DNA of 48,247 nt. Origin: Bacteroidota bacterium (GTDB lineage Bacteria > Bacteroidota > Bacteroidia > Chitinophagales > Chitinophagaceae). How positions within the stretch are numbered: the first letter of the stretch is position 1; every line of letters starts with the position of its first letter. The notes below the pieces were generated by a model that had not been told where the DNA came from, ran no database searches, and saw nothing but the letters and a program-made list of their open reading frames with translations. A program made the position numbers and the translations under genes. Shown in pieces: positions 35,426-44,252 of this stretch. Location of the stretch: contig CANGQJ010000017.1 of assembly GCA_947456625.1 (NCBI GenBank), positions 1 to 48,247 on the forward strand, in the 5' to 3' direction.

Positions 35426-37108
35426 TTATTTTTCAATATTTATTTGAACGTAGTAAAGCTTTTTAATTGCATCCCCAAATTCTACTTCGTTGAAATTATC
35501 CAATTTTATTAATCTTTTTTGAGGTTGATAGTCCAAGGGTAAAAAGTCAAACTGTTGACCATTGTATTTGAAATGTAAAGGTTGATCAAAGCCTGTTATG
35601 CAGTTTTTCCATTGGTAGGTTAATATCTTTTCTTTATCGTCGTAACTATATGTAAAACTTGGTATTTGAGTAGTTCTTAAATATTGGTCAAATACTTTAC
35701 TAAAATTAACACCTGATTTTTTGGAAATATAATTTTCAATTTGACTTGTAGTTACACTTTGGTGGTAAAAATCTTTATTCAATCCAATTAATATACTTCT
35801 AAATAAACTGTCGTTATTAATGGATTGTCTAATACTATGAATTAATACAGCGCCCTTTGAATACATATCACCACTTCCTTGCTCATTAACACCATAATGA
35901 GCAATAATGGGTTTGATATTTGAAATCCTTTTTCTTAAACCATAGGTATATTCATTTCCAGCCTCCTTGCCATAATAAAATTCTGTAAATAAGGTTTCAG
36001 CATAATTGGTAAAACCTTCATGTACCCACATATCTGCAATATCCTTTGTGGTTATATTATTAGCAAACCACTCATGGCCACTTTCATGTACAATAATATA
36101 ATCCCATTTTAAACCCCAGCCTTGTGCAGAACCCGACAAATCACGACCTAAATACCCATTGCCAAATTTATTTCCGTATGCTATGGCCGATTGATGTTCC
36201 ATACCTAAATGTGGACTTTGTACCATTTGAAATCCGTCCTCATAAAAAGGGTATGGACCAAACCAATATTCAAATGCTTTTAACATTTCTGGAACTTGTG
36301 TAAATTGCTTGCGTGCTTTTGCCGAATCCTCTCTTAAAGCCCAATAATGTATATCTAAGTCGCCTTTTAAACCTTTATATTTTTCATTCCATCCAATATA
36401 GTCTCCAATATAGGGGATGATATTGTAGTTGTTAATTGGATTGGTTACTTGCCAACTATAATAGTTTGGCCTGTCCTCCTTCATAGGTCTTCCATTTGAA
36501 ATTAATTTTAGTCCTTCTGGTATTTTCATAGAAACACTAGCACCTTGATCCGGCTCGTCCAGCTGGATGTCCTTGCATGGATACCAAACCGAAGCACCTA
36601 ATCCTTGACAAGCTACAGATACCCATGGTTTACCGTTGGCATCTTTTTTCCAAATCCATCCTCCATCCCATGGTGGACGAACTGCTTCACGCGGAATACC
36701 ATGGTAATAGATATACAAAACAAATTCATTTTTAAAATTGGTTGGGCCAGGATCTACTAAAGCAATATTTTCATTTCTTACAAATGAAACCTTTTTAGCA
36801 TTTAAATCTGCAAATTCATATCCTGGGGTTGCGTTATTAATTTTAATGCTATCAATAATTAAGGGCTGTTGTAAGTCTACTTGAATTTTCTTTGCAGCTT
36901 TTACTTGTTTTGCTTTCCAAATAACAACACCCGCAATTGATTTTTTTTCAATATTGGGCTCTACATAAATGTGGTATTTTAAAATATCAAACCAATCTCT
37001 ATTTTCATTTAAACTTCCACGTAGGGTATCGGCCTTAGTAAATACGGTTTGAGCATTTACAGAAATGCCAATAATAAATAATGTAAGTAAAATAGATAAT
37101 TTTTTCAT
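35426..37108 (-). CDS. secreted M1 family metallopeptidase
   Basis: 560 residues with a signal peptide (MKKLSILLTLFIIGISVNAQ). The zinc motif HESGHEWFANN and the downstream Glu in WVHEGFTNYAE form the HExxH-18-E site of M1 aminopeptidases. The substrate-binding exopeptidase motif is GMEHQSA in place of the usual GAMEN. It ends soon after the catalytic domain and a small beta domain, without the long C-terminal helical domain of large family members, a form I recall as common in Bacteroidota. It is predicted to remove N-terminal residues from peptides outside the cytoplasm. msrA lies 58 bases upstream on the same strand. Confidence 0.9.
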   Translation of the reverse strand: MKKLSILLTLFIIGISVNAQTVFTKADTLRGSLNENRDWFDILKYHIYVEPNIEKKSIAGVVIWKAKQVKAAKKIQVDLQQPLIIDSIKINNATPGYEFADLNAKKVSFVRNENIALVDPGPTNFKNEFVLYIYYHGIPREAVRPPWDGGWIWKKDANGKPWVSVACQGLGASVWYPCKDIQLDEPDQGASVSMKIPEGLKLISNGRPMKEDRPNYYSWQVTNPINNYNIIPYIGDYIGWNEKYKGLKGDLDIHYWALREDSAKARKQFTQVPEMLKAFEYWFGPYPFYEDGFQMVQSPHLGMEHQSAIAYGNKFGNGYLGRDLSGSAQGWGLKWDYIIVHESGHEWFANNITTKDIADMWVHEGFTNYAETLFTEFYYGKEAGNEYTYGLRKRISNIKPIIAHYGVNEQGSGDMYSKGAVLIHSIRQSINNDSLFRSILIGLNKDFYHQSVTTSQIENYISKKSGVNFSKVFDQYLRTTQIPSFTYSYDDKEKILTYQWKNCITGFDQPLHFKYNGQQFDFLPLDYQPQKRLIKLDNFNEVEFGDAIKKLYYVQINIEK

Positions 37109-37166
37109 ATCAATATTAATGATGAATGGTAGAATTTAAAAATACAAAAAACCATTAGTTAATAGC

Positions 37167-37829
37167 TTACTCATTGGTCTCTTTTTTAAGTTTTGCTTTA
37201 AAAACTTTTTCAAATTTTTCCAATTTTGGCCCAATCACATAACGGCAATAGCCTTGATAGGTATTGTTATTATAATAATTTTGGTGGTAGCTTTCTGCGG
37301 AATAAAATTTAGTAAAAGCAGTTACTTCGGTAATAATGGGTTTGTCCCAAGCCTTGGCTGCTGTTAATTCGACAATATATTTTTCGGCAACTTGTTTTTG
37401 ATGCTCATTGTGGTAAAAAACAGCACTTCTATATTGTGGGCCAACATCATTTCCTTGTTGATTAGGGGTAGTAGGATCGTGTGTTTTCCAAAAAACGGCA
37501 AGTATGTCATCCAAGCTAATTTTTGTGGTATCATACACTATTTGACAAACCTCGGCATGACCTGTGGTTTTATCACATACCTGCTCGTAAGTAGGATTTT
37601 CAATATGGCCACCGCTATAACCACTAGTTACTTTAACAACGCCCTCTAATCTTTGATAAATTGCTTCGGTGCACCAAAAGCAGCCGGATCCTAGGGTAAT
37701 GGTTTCTGTGTTTGACATATCTGTATTTATTGATTTTTTAGTGTTTTTATTGCTTTTGGTAGGTTGAGCGCAGGCCTGTAAAGTCCATAAAGCAAATAGG
37801 ACCATAAATGTGCTAAATATTTGTTTCAT
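37167..37829 (-). CDS. msrA: peptide methionine sulfoxide reductase MsrA, lipoprotein form
   Basis: 220 residues. A signal sequence ends in the lipobox LQAC (Cys20), and a linker leads to the MsrA domain at about 42-210. The catalytic Cys50 is in GSGCFWCTEA, with GGHIENPTYEQVC and the ending NYYNNNTYQGYCRYVI. It reduces methionine-S-sulfoxide in proteins. The lipobox suggests it acts in the periplasm rather than with cytoplasmic thioredoxin, so a membrane electron shuttle would be needed; this is inference. It diverges from the mutS2-like gene. Confidence 0.92.
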   Translation of the reverse strand: MKQIFSTFMVLFALWTLQACAQPTKSNKNTKKSINTDMSNTETITLGSGCFWCTEAIYQRLEGVVKVTSGYSGGHIENPTYEQVCDKTTGHAEVCQIVYDTTKISLDDILAVFWKTHDPTTPNQQGNDVGPQYRSAVFYHNEHQKQVAEKYIVELTAAKAWDKPIITEVTAFTKFYSAESYHQNYYNNNTYQGYCRYVIGPKLEKFEKVFKAKLKKETNE

Positions 37830-37904
37830 TTTAATAATTATGAGTTTGTAATTTAAAACAATCTGAGCCTATATTTGTTCAAATGGTGTTAATGTTTATT
37901 TAAC

Positions 37905-37912
37905 TAAATTTG
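37905..37912 (+). promoter_or_regulatory. putative -7 box for the mutS2-yhcH operon
   Basis: TAAATTTG fits TAnnTTTG and ends 16 bases before the ATG. The nearest TTTG upstream is 27 bp away, so the -33 element is poor. Confidence 0.5.
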
Positions 37913-37928
37913 CTTCTATTATTAAAGT

Positions 37929-40037
37929 ATGCAGGTATATCCAGAAAACGCCCTTACGCAATTAGAATTTGATAAAATAACTGCTATTTTATTGAATCAT
38001 TGTCAAACTCCAATTGGTAAAGAATTGGTGGAAGCTATGCGCATACATACCCATCAAAAATATATTCAACAAGCATTAAGTCAAACACAGGAATATAAAT
38101 TTATTAAAATAGCAAGTCAATATTTCCCAGTTGATTTTGTTGTTGATATAAGAAAAGATATTAAACTGTTGGGAATACCAGGTGCTCAATTGGTGGGGGA
38201 ACAATGGTTGTTAATTCGTAAGTTGGCGGATCACATGAATCAAGTATTCAGATGGTTTGATGCAGAACGAAAACAAGCCTATAGTAACTTATATCATATT
38301 TTAGAAGGAAGTTACTATGAAAAGCAAATCATAGATTCAATAGACTCCATTATTGATGAAAGAGGAAATGTAAAAGACAATGCTTCCGATGACTTATTAA
38401 AAATTAGAGGCCAATTATTTAAAACAAGACAAACCCTAAGGCGTGTTTTTGAAAAAGTAATAGCTAAATTGGCTAAGTCTGGTTATACTGCCGACATTGA
38501 TGAGAGTTTTAGCAATGGACGAAGAGTAGTTGCTGTTTTTTCAGAATACAAACGTCAGGTTAAAGGATTTTTTCATGGCGAAAGTGATAGTAGAAAAACT
38601 GCATTTATTGAACCCGAAGAAACCATTGAACTGAATAATGAAATTTATGAATTAGAACAAGAAGAACAAAGGGAAGTTCAACGAATTTTAAGAGCGCTTA
38701 CTGCGGAGCTTTCCCCTTATTCTAGTTTATTATTAACCTATGCTAATATAGTAGGCACTTATGATTTCATAAGGGCAAAGGCATTACTAGCAATTGACAT
38801 GAATGGCAATATGCCTCAATTGCATAATAAAGCATCTGCCCACTTAATTAATGCATATCATCCTTTACTTTTTTTATATAACAAAGTGTCTGGCAAAAAA
38901 ACAATACCAGTTAATTTACAATTGGATGACGAATCCAGAATTTTAATTATAAGTGGACCCAATGCAGGAGGTAAAACGGTTTCTATGAAAACCTTGGGGT
39001 TAAACCAGGTTATGATGCAGTCGGGATTGTTAGTCCCTATGAGTGAATTATCAGCAATGGGGATTTACAAACAATTATTTATTCAATTAGGAGATACGCA
39101 AAATTTAGCATTTGAATTAAGTACTTATTCAAGTCACTTAATGCACATGAAACATTTTATTGAAAATGCAAATGGCAAAACATTATTTTTTATAGATGAA
39201 TTGGGAAGTGGTTCTGATCCTCATTTAGGAGGTGCTTTTGCGGAAGTGATTTTAGAGGAACTTTCACATAAACATGCGCAAGGAATTGTAACAACACATT
39301 ATCTTAATTTAAAAGTAATGGCCAACCACAATAAAGGTATTGTTAATGGTGCCATGCAGTTTGATGAAGTAAAACTAGAGCCCTTATACCAATTGGTTAT
39401 TGGCAAACCAGGTAGCTCTTATACTTTTGCCATTGCAGAGCGTATTGGTCTTCCCAAAAATTTAATCAATAGGGCGCGTAAACTAGTGGATACGCATCAT
39501 TTTGAATTAGATAAATTATTAAACCGTACCGAACAGGATTTGCAATTGGTTCAACAAGAACGTAAGGAATTGAATAAAAAACTAAAAGAAAACGATGCAT
39601 TAAAACAATCCTTACAACAAATATTAGATAAAGAAAAACACCATCAACAAATTACTTTATTAAAAGAACAAAATAGAGTGGCAGAGGAAAAATTTGCTTA
39701 CAACAAGGACATGGACCGTAAGTTAAAACAAATTGCTTTGGATTGGAAAAAGAGTGAGAAGAAGGAAGTAGTTATTAAAAATTTGTACAATTTATTATTC
39801 AAGAAAAACGATGCTATAGTTATTAATAAATTGGCAAAAAAAGTAGATAAAAATTTTAAAGAAACCAATTCGCCAATTGTGATAGGTGCAAAAGTAAAAC
39901 TTAAAAAGAATTATCAAGTTGGTGAGGTGTTAGAAATTAAAGGGAAAAGAGCTATAGTTAAAGTAGGTCAACTTCCAATGAACATTGATTTGATAGATTT
40001 AATGACAGTAGAAGAAATAAAAAATTCAAAACCATGA
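37929..40037 (+). CDS. MutS2-like ATPase without Smr domain
   Basis: 702-residue MutS-family protein. An N-terminal helical core/lever region (about 1-300) leads to the ATPase domain with Walker A GPNAGGKT (343-350), a GDTQNL segment where MutS2 usually has GDEQSI, and the Walker B region FIDELGSGSDP. A long charged coiled coil (about 520-620) and a small KOW-like beta domain at the end (KVKLKKNYQVGEVLEI) follow. The C-terminal Smr nuclease domain of B. subtilis MutS2 is missing; the stop follows the KOW-like part directly. MutS2 proteins act on stalled ribosomes or recombination intermediates. The stop overlaps the yhcH ATG (ATGA). Confidence 0.85.
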   Translation: MQVYPENALTQLEFDKITAILLNHCQTPIGKELVEAMRIHTHQKYIQQALSQTQEYKFIKIASQYFPVDFVVDIRKDIKLLGIPGAQLVGEQWLLIRKLADHMNQVFRWFDAERKQAYSNLYHILEGSYYEKQIIDSIDSIIDERGNVKDNASDDLLKIRGQLFKTRQTLRRVFEKVIAKLAKSGYTADIDESFSNGRRVVAVFSEYKRQVKGFFHGESDSRKTAFIEPEETIELNNEIYELEQEEQREVQRILRALTAELSPYSSLLLTYANIVGTYDFIRAKALLAIDMNGNMPQLHNKASAHLINAYHPLLFLYNKVSGKKTIPVNLQLDDESRILIISGPNAGGKTVSMKTLGLNQVMMQSGLLVPMSELSAMGIYKQLFIQLGDTQNLAFELSTYSSHLMHMKHFIENANGKTLFFIDELGSGSDPHLGGAFAEVILEELSHKHAQGIVTTHYLNLKVMANHNKGIVNGAMQFDEVKLEPLYQLVIGKPGSSYTFAIAERIGLPKNLINRARKLVDTHHFELDKLLNRTEQDLQLVQQERKELNKKLKENDALKQSLQQILDKEKHHQQITLLKEQNRVAEEKFAYNKDMDRKLKQIALDWKKSEKKEVVIKNLYNLLFKKNDAIVINKLAKKVDKNFKETNSPIVIGAKVKLKKNYQVGEVLEIKGKRAIVKVGQLPMNIDLIDLMTVEEIKNSKP

Positions 40038-40489
40038 TAATAGACGACCTAAGTAATATTTCAAAATATAAATTGGTACATCCCAATTTTGAAAAAGCCT
40101 TTGAATATTTAACAACGACCAATTTTGAAAGTATAGCACCTGGTAAATATGAGATCCAAGGGGAAGCTATTTTTGCCATGATTGTAAATGACAATGGGGT
40201 ACCCATGCTGGAATCTACCGCTCAATTTGAATGCCATAATAAATATATTGATATTCAGTATGTGTTTGGTGGCCTTGAAACAGTGGGTTATAAATCTCGT
40301 TTAACCTGCGTAGAGCCAAGAGGGGAATATGATGATAAAAAAGACGTTTTATTTTATGAAGACGCACCCGATTTCTTTTTTAAATTATACCCTGGACAAT
40401 TTGGTATTTATTTTCCAGACGATGTGCATGCGCCCATGATTGGAGATGGGAATATCAAAAAAGTGGTAATGAAAATTAAGGTGAATTAA
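40034..40489 (+). CDS. YhcH/YjgK/YiaL family protein
   Basis: 151-residue cupin-like protein of the YhcH/YjgK/YiaL (DUF386) family, recognised by HNKYIDIQYVFGG and the C-terminal PGQFGIYFPDDVHAPMIG with its metal-binding His and Glu candidates. Related proteins sit in sugar or sialic-acid gene clusters or form the beta subunit of evolved beta-galactosidase; the function here is unknown. It is translationally coupled to the MutS2-like gene by a 4-base overlap and followed after 10 bases by a pirin gene. Confidence 0.88.
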   Translation: MIIDDLSNISKYKLVHPNFEKAFEYLTTTNFESIAPGKYEIQGEAIFAMIVNDNGVPMLESTAQFECHNKYIDIQYVFGGLETVGYKSRLTCVEPRGEYDDKKDVLFYEDAPDFFFKLYPGQFGIYFPDDVHAPMIGDGNIKKVVMKIKVN

Positions 40490-40499
40490 ATTATTTATA

Positions 40500-41381
40500 A
40501 TGTCTGTGAAGCAAGTTGAAATAGTTTTAGCTCCAAGAGAGCCGCACTATGTAGGTGATGGATTTAGAGTACATAATTTCATCCCTAGTGGATATGGACT
40601 TACCATGCAACGCATGGATCCTTTTATTATGTTGGATTACGGGGCTAAATTTTATTTCCCGCCTAGTCCTAGCAAAGCAAAAGGGGTAGGTGTTCACCCA
40701 CATAGAGGTTTTGAAACCGTAACGGTTGCTTATAAAGGAAGTGTTGCACATCATGATAGTGGTGGAGGTGGTGGTGTTATTTCAGAGGGTGATGTGCAAT
40801 GGATGACAGCAGCAAGTGGTGTTTTACACAAGGAGTACCATAGTGATGCGTTTAGTAAATCAGGCGGTGATTTTCAAATGGTACAACTTTGGGTTAACCT
40901 TCCGGCTAAGGATAAAATGAGCATTCCAAAATATCAAGCCATTAGTAATGCGCAAATACCAAAAATTCCAATAGCCAATAATGGAGGTGTTGTGGAAGTT
41001 ATTGCAGGAAGCTATGAAGGAAATTCAGGAGCAGCTACTACTTTTTCACCAGTTCATATGTTTAATGCAAAATTAAATAAAGGTGGAGTAGCTCAATTTA
41101 ATTTACCATCCAACTTTAATACTGGTTTATTGGTAATTGAGGGTTCTATTATTGTAAATGAGACCGAGGATGTACCATTAGATCACTTTGCTTTGTTTAC
41201 AAATACAGGAGAATTGTTTTCAATTACAGCTACCGAAGACAGTGTTGTTTTAATATTATCGGGGGCGCCTTTAAGAGAACCTATTGCAGCTCATGGACCA
41301 TTTGTAATGAATACCCGTGCCGAAATAATGCAGGCATTTGAAGATTATGAAAATGGTAAGTTTGGAACATTAGAGGATTAA
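40500..41381 (+). CDS. pirin family protein
   Basis: 293-residue bicupin of the pirin family. The N-terminal cupin keeps the metal-binding cluster HPHRGFETVT and the later GVLHKEYH. A second cupin-like domain fills the C-terminal half, ending with GAPLREPIAAHGPFVMNT. Some pirins are iron-dependent quercetin dioxygenases, others act as redox-sensing partners of enzymes; nothing here decides between them. It lies 10 bases after yhcH and is likely part of the same operon. Confidence 0.93.
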   Translation: MSVKQVEIVLAPREPHYVGDGFRVHNFIPSGYGLTMQRMDPFIMLDYGAKFYFPPSPSKAKGVGVHPHRGFETVTVAYKGSVAHHDSGGGGGVISEGDVQWMTAASGVLHKEYHSDAFSKSGGDFQMVQLWVNLPAKDKMSIPKYQAISNAQIPKIPIANNGGVVEVIAGSYEGNSGAATTFSPVHMFNAKLNKGGVAQFNLPSNFNTGLLVIEGSIIVNETEDVPLDHFALFTNTGELFSITATEDSVVLILSGAPLREPIAAHGPFVMNTRAEIMQAFEDYENGKFGTLED

Positions 41382-41395
41382 TTAAATTATTTTCT

Positions 41396-41403
41396 TAAAT
41401 TTG
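41396..41403 (+). promoter_or_regulatory. putative -7 box for the DUF1573 gene
   Basis: TAAATTTG fits TAnnTTTG, 19 bases before the ATG. No -33 TTTG at a proper spacing. Confidence 0.5.
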
Positions 41404-41422
41404 AATTATAAAATATAAGTAT

Positions 41423-41815
41423 ATGAAATCATTATTAATGGCTGCTTTTTTAATGTTAGGTGTTTTAAACCTAAATGCACAAGCCCCTACTCAAGCCGAT
41501 ATTACCAAAGTTTTAAAGTTTACCAATGAAAATTTTGATATGGGTAAAATAACTACAGGAAAACAAACCGAGTTTACTGTAGATATTCAAAACATAAGTG
41601 CAGCACCCATAACACTTGATAACGTAATGGTTGGATGTGGTTGTACTACACCTAGATATACCAAAGGTGAAACCATTGCTCCAGGCGGACATGCAAGTGT
41701 TGTTTTAGGTTTTAATGGTAGTGCTGTTGGTGGTTTTACAAAAGTGGCTACCTTGTTTTTTAGTGGTAATTTAACTAAACAAGTTAGTTTCCACGGAGAG
41801 GGTGTACAACAATAG
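41423..41815 (+). CDS. DUF1573 domain exported protein
   Basis: 130 residues: a cleaved signal peptide (MKSLLMAAFLMLGVLNLNAQ) followed by one DUF1573 domain with an immunoglobulin-like beta fold. Signature pieces are NFDMGKITTGKQTEFTVDI and the Cys-rich turn VGCGCTTPRYTK, then IAPGGHASV. Proteins of this family are abundant in Bacteroidota and of unknown function, with an Ash-family-like fold. An intrinsic terminator follows. Confidence 0.9.
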   Translation: MKSLLMAAFLMLGVLNLNAQAPTQADITKVLKFTNENFDMGKITTGKQTEFTVDIQNISAAPITLDNVMVGCGCTTPRYTKGETIAPGGHASVVLGFNGSAVGGFTKVATLFFSGNLTKQVSFHGEGVQQ

Positions 41816-41833
41816 ATTTATACTATTTAATAT

Positions 41834-41867
41834 AAAAAAGAGGTCATCCAATAGGGTGGCCTTTTTT
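41834..41867 (+). terminator. intrinsic terminator after DUF1573 gene
   Basis: Arm AGGTCATCC (41841-41849) pairs with GGGTGGCCT (41854-41862) with two wobble pairs, flanked by an A run on the left and a T run on the right. Confidence 0.85.
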
Positions 41868-41870
41868 ATT

Positions 41871-42048
41871 GGGGGGCTTCAACCACTCAAGATTGCCGTC
41901 GCTTTGCTCCGGCATCCCAGAGTGGGGGGCTTCAACCAGTCAAGATTGCCGTCGCTTTGCTCCGGCATCCCAGAGTGGGGGGCTTCAACCACTCAAGATT
42001 GCCGTCGCTTTGCTCCGGCATCCCAGAGTGGGGGGCTTCAACCAGTTC
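41871..42048. repeat. 53-bp tandem repeat, three full copies and a partial
   Basis: Units start with GGGGGGCTTCAACCA at 41871, 41924, 41977 and 42030. The first three are 53 bp and identical except for one base (CCACTCAAG in units 1 and 3, CCAGTCAAG in unit 2). The fourth departs after about 19 bases. Each full unit has an internal hairpin: TGCCG and CGGCA around GCTTTGC (41894-41914 in unit 1). The units are clearly richer in GC than the surroundings. They abut with no spacers, so this is not CRISPR. Open frames through the repeat are by-products of a 53-base period. This region with 42039-42165 fills the longest gap between protein genes. Confidence 0.95.
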
Positions 42049-42054
42049 AAAAAA

Positions 42055-42080
42055 CAGTGGCTTTGCCACTGCCTTTTTTT
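42055..42080 (+). terminator. terminator-like hairpin in left palindrome arm
   Basis: CAGTGGC (42055-42061) pairs with GCCACTG (42065-42071) around TTT, followed by CC and seven T. No gene on the plus strand obviously needs it, since the DUF1573 terminator lies before the repeats. Confidence 0.7.
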
Positions 42081-42129
42081 GTTTTTAAAATTACTCGTTC
42101 AAGCAAGCTTGACTCGTGTTTAAAAACAA

Positions 42130-42155
42130 AAAAACCACGATAAATCGTGGTTTTT
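42130..42155 (-). terminator. terminator of tRNA-Ser
   Basis: AAAAACCACGA (42130-42140) pairs with TCGTGGTTTTT (42145-42155) around TAAA. It lies 8 bases past the CCA end of the minus-strand tRNA gene, with a T run in that direction. Confidence 0.9.
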
Positions 42156-42163
42156 GAACTGGT

Positions 42164-42251
<88 letters not shown>

Positions 42252-42363
42252 GCGGCAAATGTAGGATAGGAAACCGAATTATGCAAAAAAAATGGCCTTT
42301 TTATTCCTTTAAACAAAAGGCCTAATTAATTGACTACCATGTATCTTTACAAAAAAGCAATAA

Positions 42364-44181
42364 GTGAAAGAACTGTCGGCATTAAATGTGTTTTTCTGGA
42401 AATATCGATTTAGATTTTTTACTGGTATTTTATTAGTAATTGCTACCAATTACCTTGCTGTTTTGTCTCCTCAAATAACTGGCTACGTTGTTAGTTTGGT
42501 GCAATCCAAGATTCTTGGTGGAAACATAGTTAATCATCCAAATCAGGATTTTATTGTTGCTATCATCGCAAAATTTAGCGCAAATAACAATTTTAGTTTC
42601 TCTGCCCTAATTACTTTTTGTAGTATTACCATTTTGGGGTTAGCTATTATCAGAAGTGTTTTTATGTTTTTTATGCGTCAAACTATAATTGTAATGAGTA
42701 GGCATATTGAATTTGACCAAAAAAATCAGGTATTTGAGCATTATCAAAAATTAGATACCGAATTTTATAAAACACATAGTACCGGTGACTTAATGAACCG
42801 AATGTCTGAGGACGTAAGTAGGGTAAGAATGTACACTGGCCCATCCTTAATGTATTTAATTAATTTAATTTCTATTATAGGTTTTTGTTTATTCAACATG
42901 TTCACTAAGGATTTGAGATTAAGTTTATTAGTGCTCACGCCTTTGCCAGTATTAGCAATTACAATTTATATTGTGAATACTGTTATCAATAAAAAAAGCG
43001 AATTAATACAAGGACAGTTATCGGACTTAACAACCAATGCACAAGAATCTTATTCTGGTATACGTGTAATTAAATCTTTTGTACAAGAATCTGCGATGCT
43101 TGGATTCTTTAAAAAAAATAGTGAACTATATCGAAAAAACGCTGTGGGACTAGCAAGTGTAGAAGCTTTTTATACACCCACTATGTCTCTTATGATTGGA
43201 TTAAGTACACTACTTACTATATATTTAGGAGGAATTCAAGCTTATCATGATCCCAGCAAAGTGAGCACCATTATTGAGTTTGTATTTTATATAAATATGC
43301 TTACTTTTCCTGTAAGTGCCATTGGACTTACAGCAAGCATGATTCAAAGGGCTGCAGCTTCTCAAAAAAGGTTAAATGAATTTTTATCAATTAAGCCCAA
43401 TATTTCAAGTGGTTCGCATGCTTTATCAAAAGATATTAAAGGAGAGATTCATTTAAAAAATATTGGTTTCGTATATCCTCATTCAGGCATTAACGCACTT
43501 AAAAATTTTGAATTAACCATTAAAGCGGGACAAAAAGTTTTGATACTTGGAAAAACAGGTTCTGGTAAATCTTCTATTGCTCAATTATTAACAAGAATGT
43601 ACGATCCAACCTATGGATCGGTTTTAATTGACGGGGAAGATTTAAAAAATCTATCCATTCAAGACTTAAGAAAAGCAATTGGTTACGTTCAACAAGATGT
43701 GTTTTTATTTAGTGATTCAGTTCAAAATAATCTTCAATTTGGTTTAGATAAATTAAAGAACCAAGATGATATGATTCAAGCAACTAAAACAGCAAGCGTG
43801 TTTAATGAAATTCAAAATTTGTCAAACAAATTTGAGACATTAATAGGAGAGCGTGGAACTACATTAAGTGGAGGTCAAAAACAAAGAATAGCCATTTCAA
43901 GAGCCATCATTAAGAAACCTTCAATATACATTTTTGATGACTGTTTAAGTGCTGTTGATGCTAAAACCGAACAAGCTATTCTTAGTAATCTATCCCAATA
44001 CATAGCGGATAAGACAACCATTTTTATAACACATCGTATATTTTATACGTTTAAATTTGATCTTATTGTATATATAGAAGATGGTGCAATTGCTGAAATT
44101 GGAACGCACGAAAGTTTGTTAGCTAAAAATGGACTTTATGCCGAGCTGTATAGTATTCAACAGACAAACGAGGAACTGTAA
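42364..44181 (+). CDS. ABC transporter half (permease fused to ATPase)
   Basis: 605-residue type IV exporter half with six membrane helices (about 15-330) and a nucleotide-binding domain. Walker A is GKTGSGKS (396-403), the signature LSGGQ (501-505), and the H-loop His is near 557. At Walker B the sequence is IYIFDDCLSAVD, so Asp526 stands where the catalytic Glu normally is. This is the degenerate-site pattern of one chain of heterodimeric exporters. No partner is adjacent. The start is GTG 42364; a near-match -7 box TATCTTTA (42342-42349) lies 14 bases upstream. It likely exports lipids or drugs, but the substrate cannot be read. Confidence 0.9.
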   Translation: MKELSALNVFFWKYRFRFFTGILLVIATNYLAVLSPQITGYVVSLVQSKILGGNIVNHPNQDFIVAIIAKFSANNNFSFSALITFCSITILGLAIIRSVFMFFMRQTIIVMSRHIEFDQKNQVFEHYQKLDTEFYKTHSTGDLMNRMSEDVSRVRMYTGPSLMYLINLISIIGFCLFNMFTKDLRLSLLVLTPLPVLAITIYIVNTVINKKSELIQGQLSDLTTNAQESYSGIRVIKSFVQESAMLGFFKKNSELYRKNAVGLASVEAFYTPTMSLMIGLSTLLTIYLGGIQAYHDPSKVSTIIEFVFYINMLTFPVSAIGLTASMIQRAAASQKRLNEFLSIKPNISSGSHALSKDIKGEIHLKNIGFVYPHSGINALKNFELTIKAGQKVLILGKTGSGKSSIAQLLTRMYDPTYGSVLIDGEDLKNLSIQDLRKAIGYVQQDVFLFSDSVQNNLQFGLDKLKNQDDMIQATKTASVFNEIQNLSNKFETLIGERGTTLSGGQKQRIAISRAIIKKPSIYIFDDCLSAVDAKTEQAILSNLSQYIADKTTIFITHRIFYTFKFDLIVYIEDGAIAEIGTHESLLAKNGLYAELYSIQQTNEEL

Positions 44182-44252
44182 AATAAATATTTTCAAAATT
44201 TCAATAATTCAATCAAATTATATATTTTAGAGATATAAAAGTAATAGTCATT

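Noticed and set aside
41871..42048. Possible CRISPR array
   Set aside because: The units abut directly without unique spacers, the period is 53 bp, and no cas genes are present.
41802..42143. Open reading frames running through the 53-bp repeat, giving peptides with repeated GGFN- and LPSLCSGIPEWG-type segments
   Set aside because: A 53-base period cycles through all three frames, so the repeated peptide pieces are a by-product of the DNA repeat. There is no start context and no family similarity, and one frame begins inside the DUF1573 gene.
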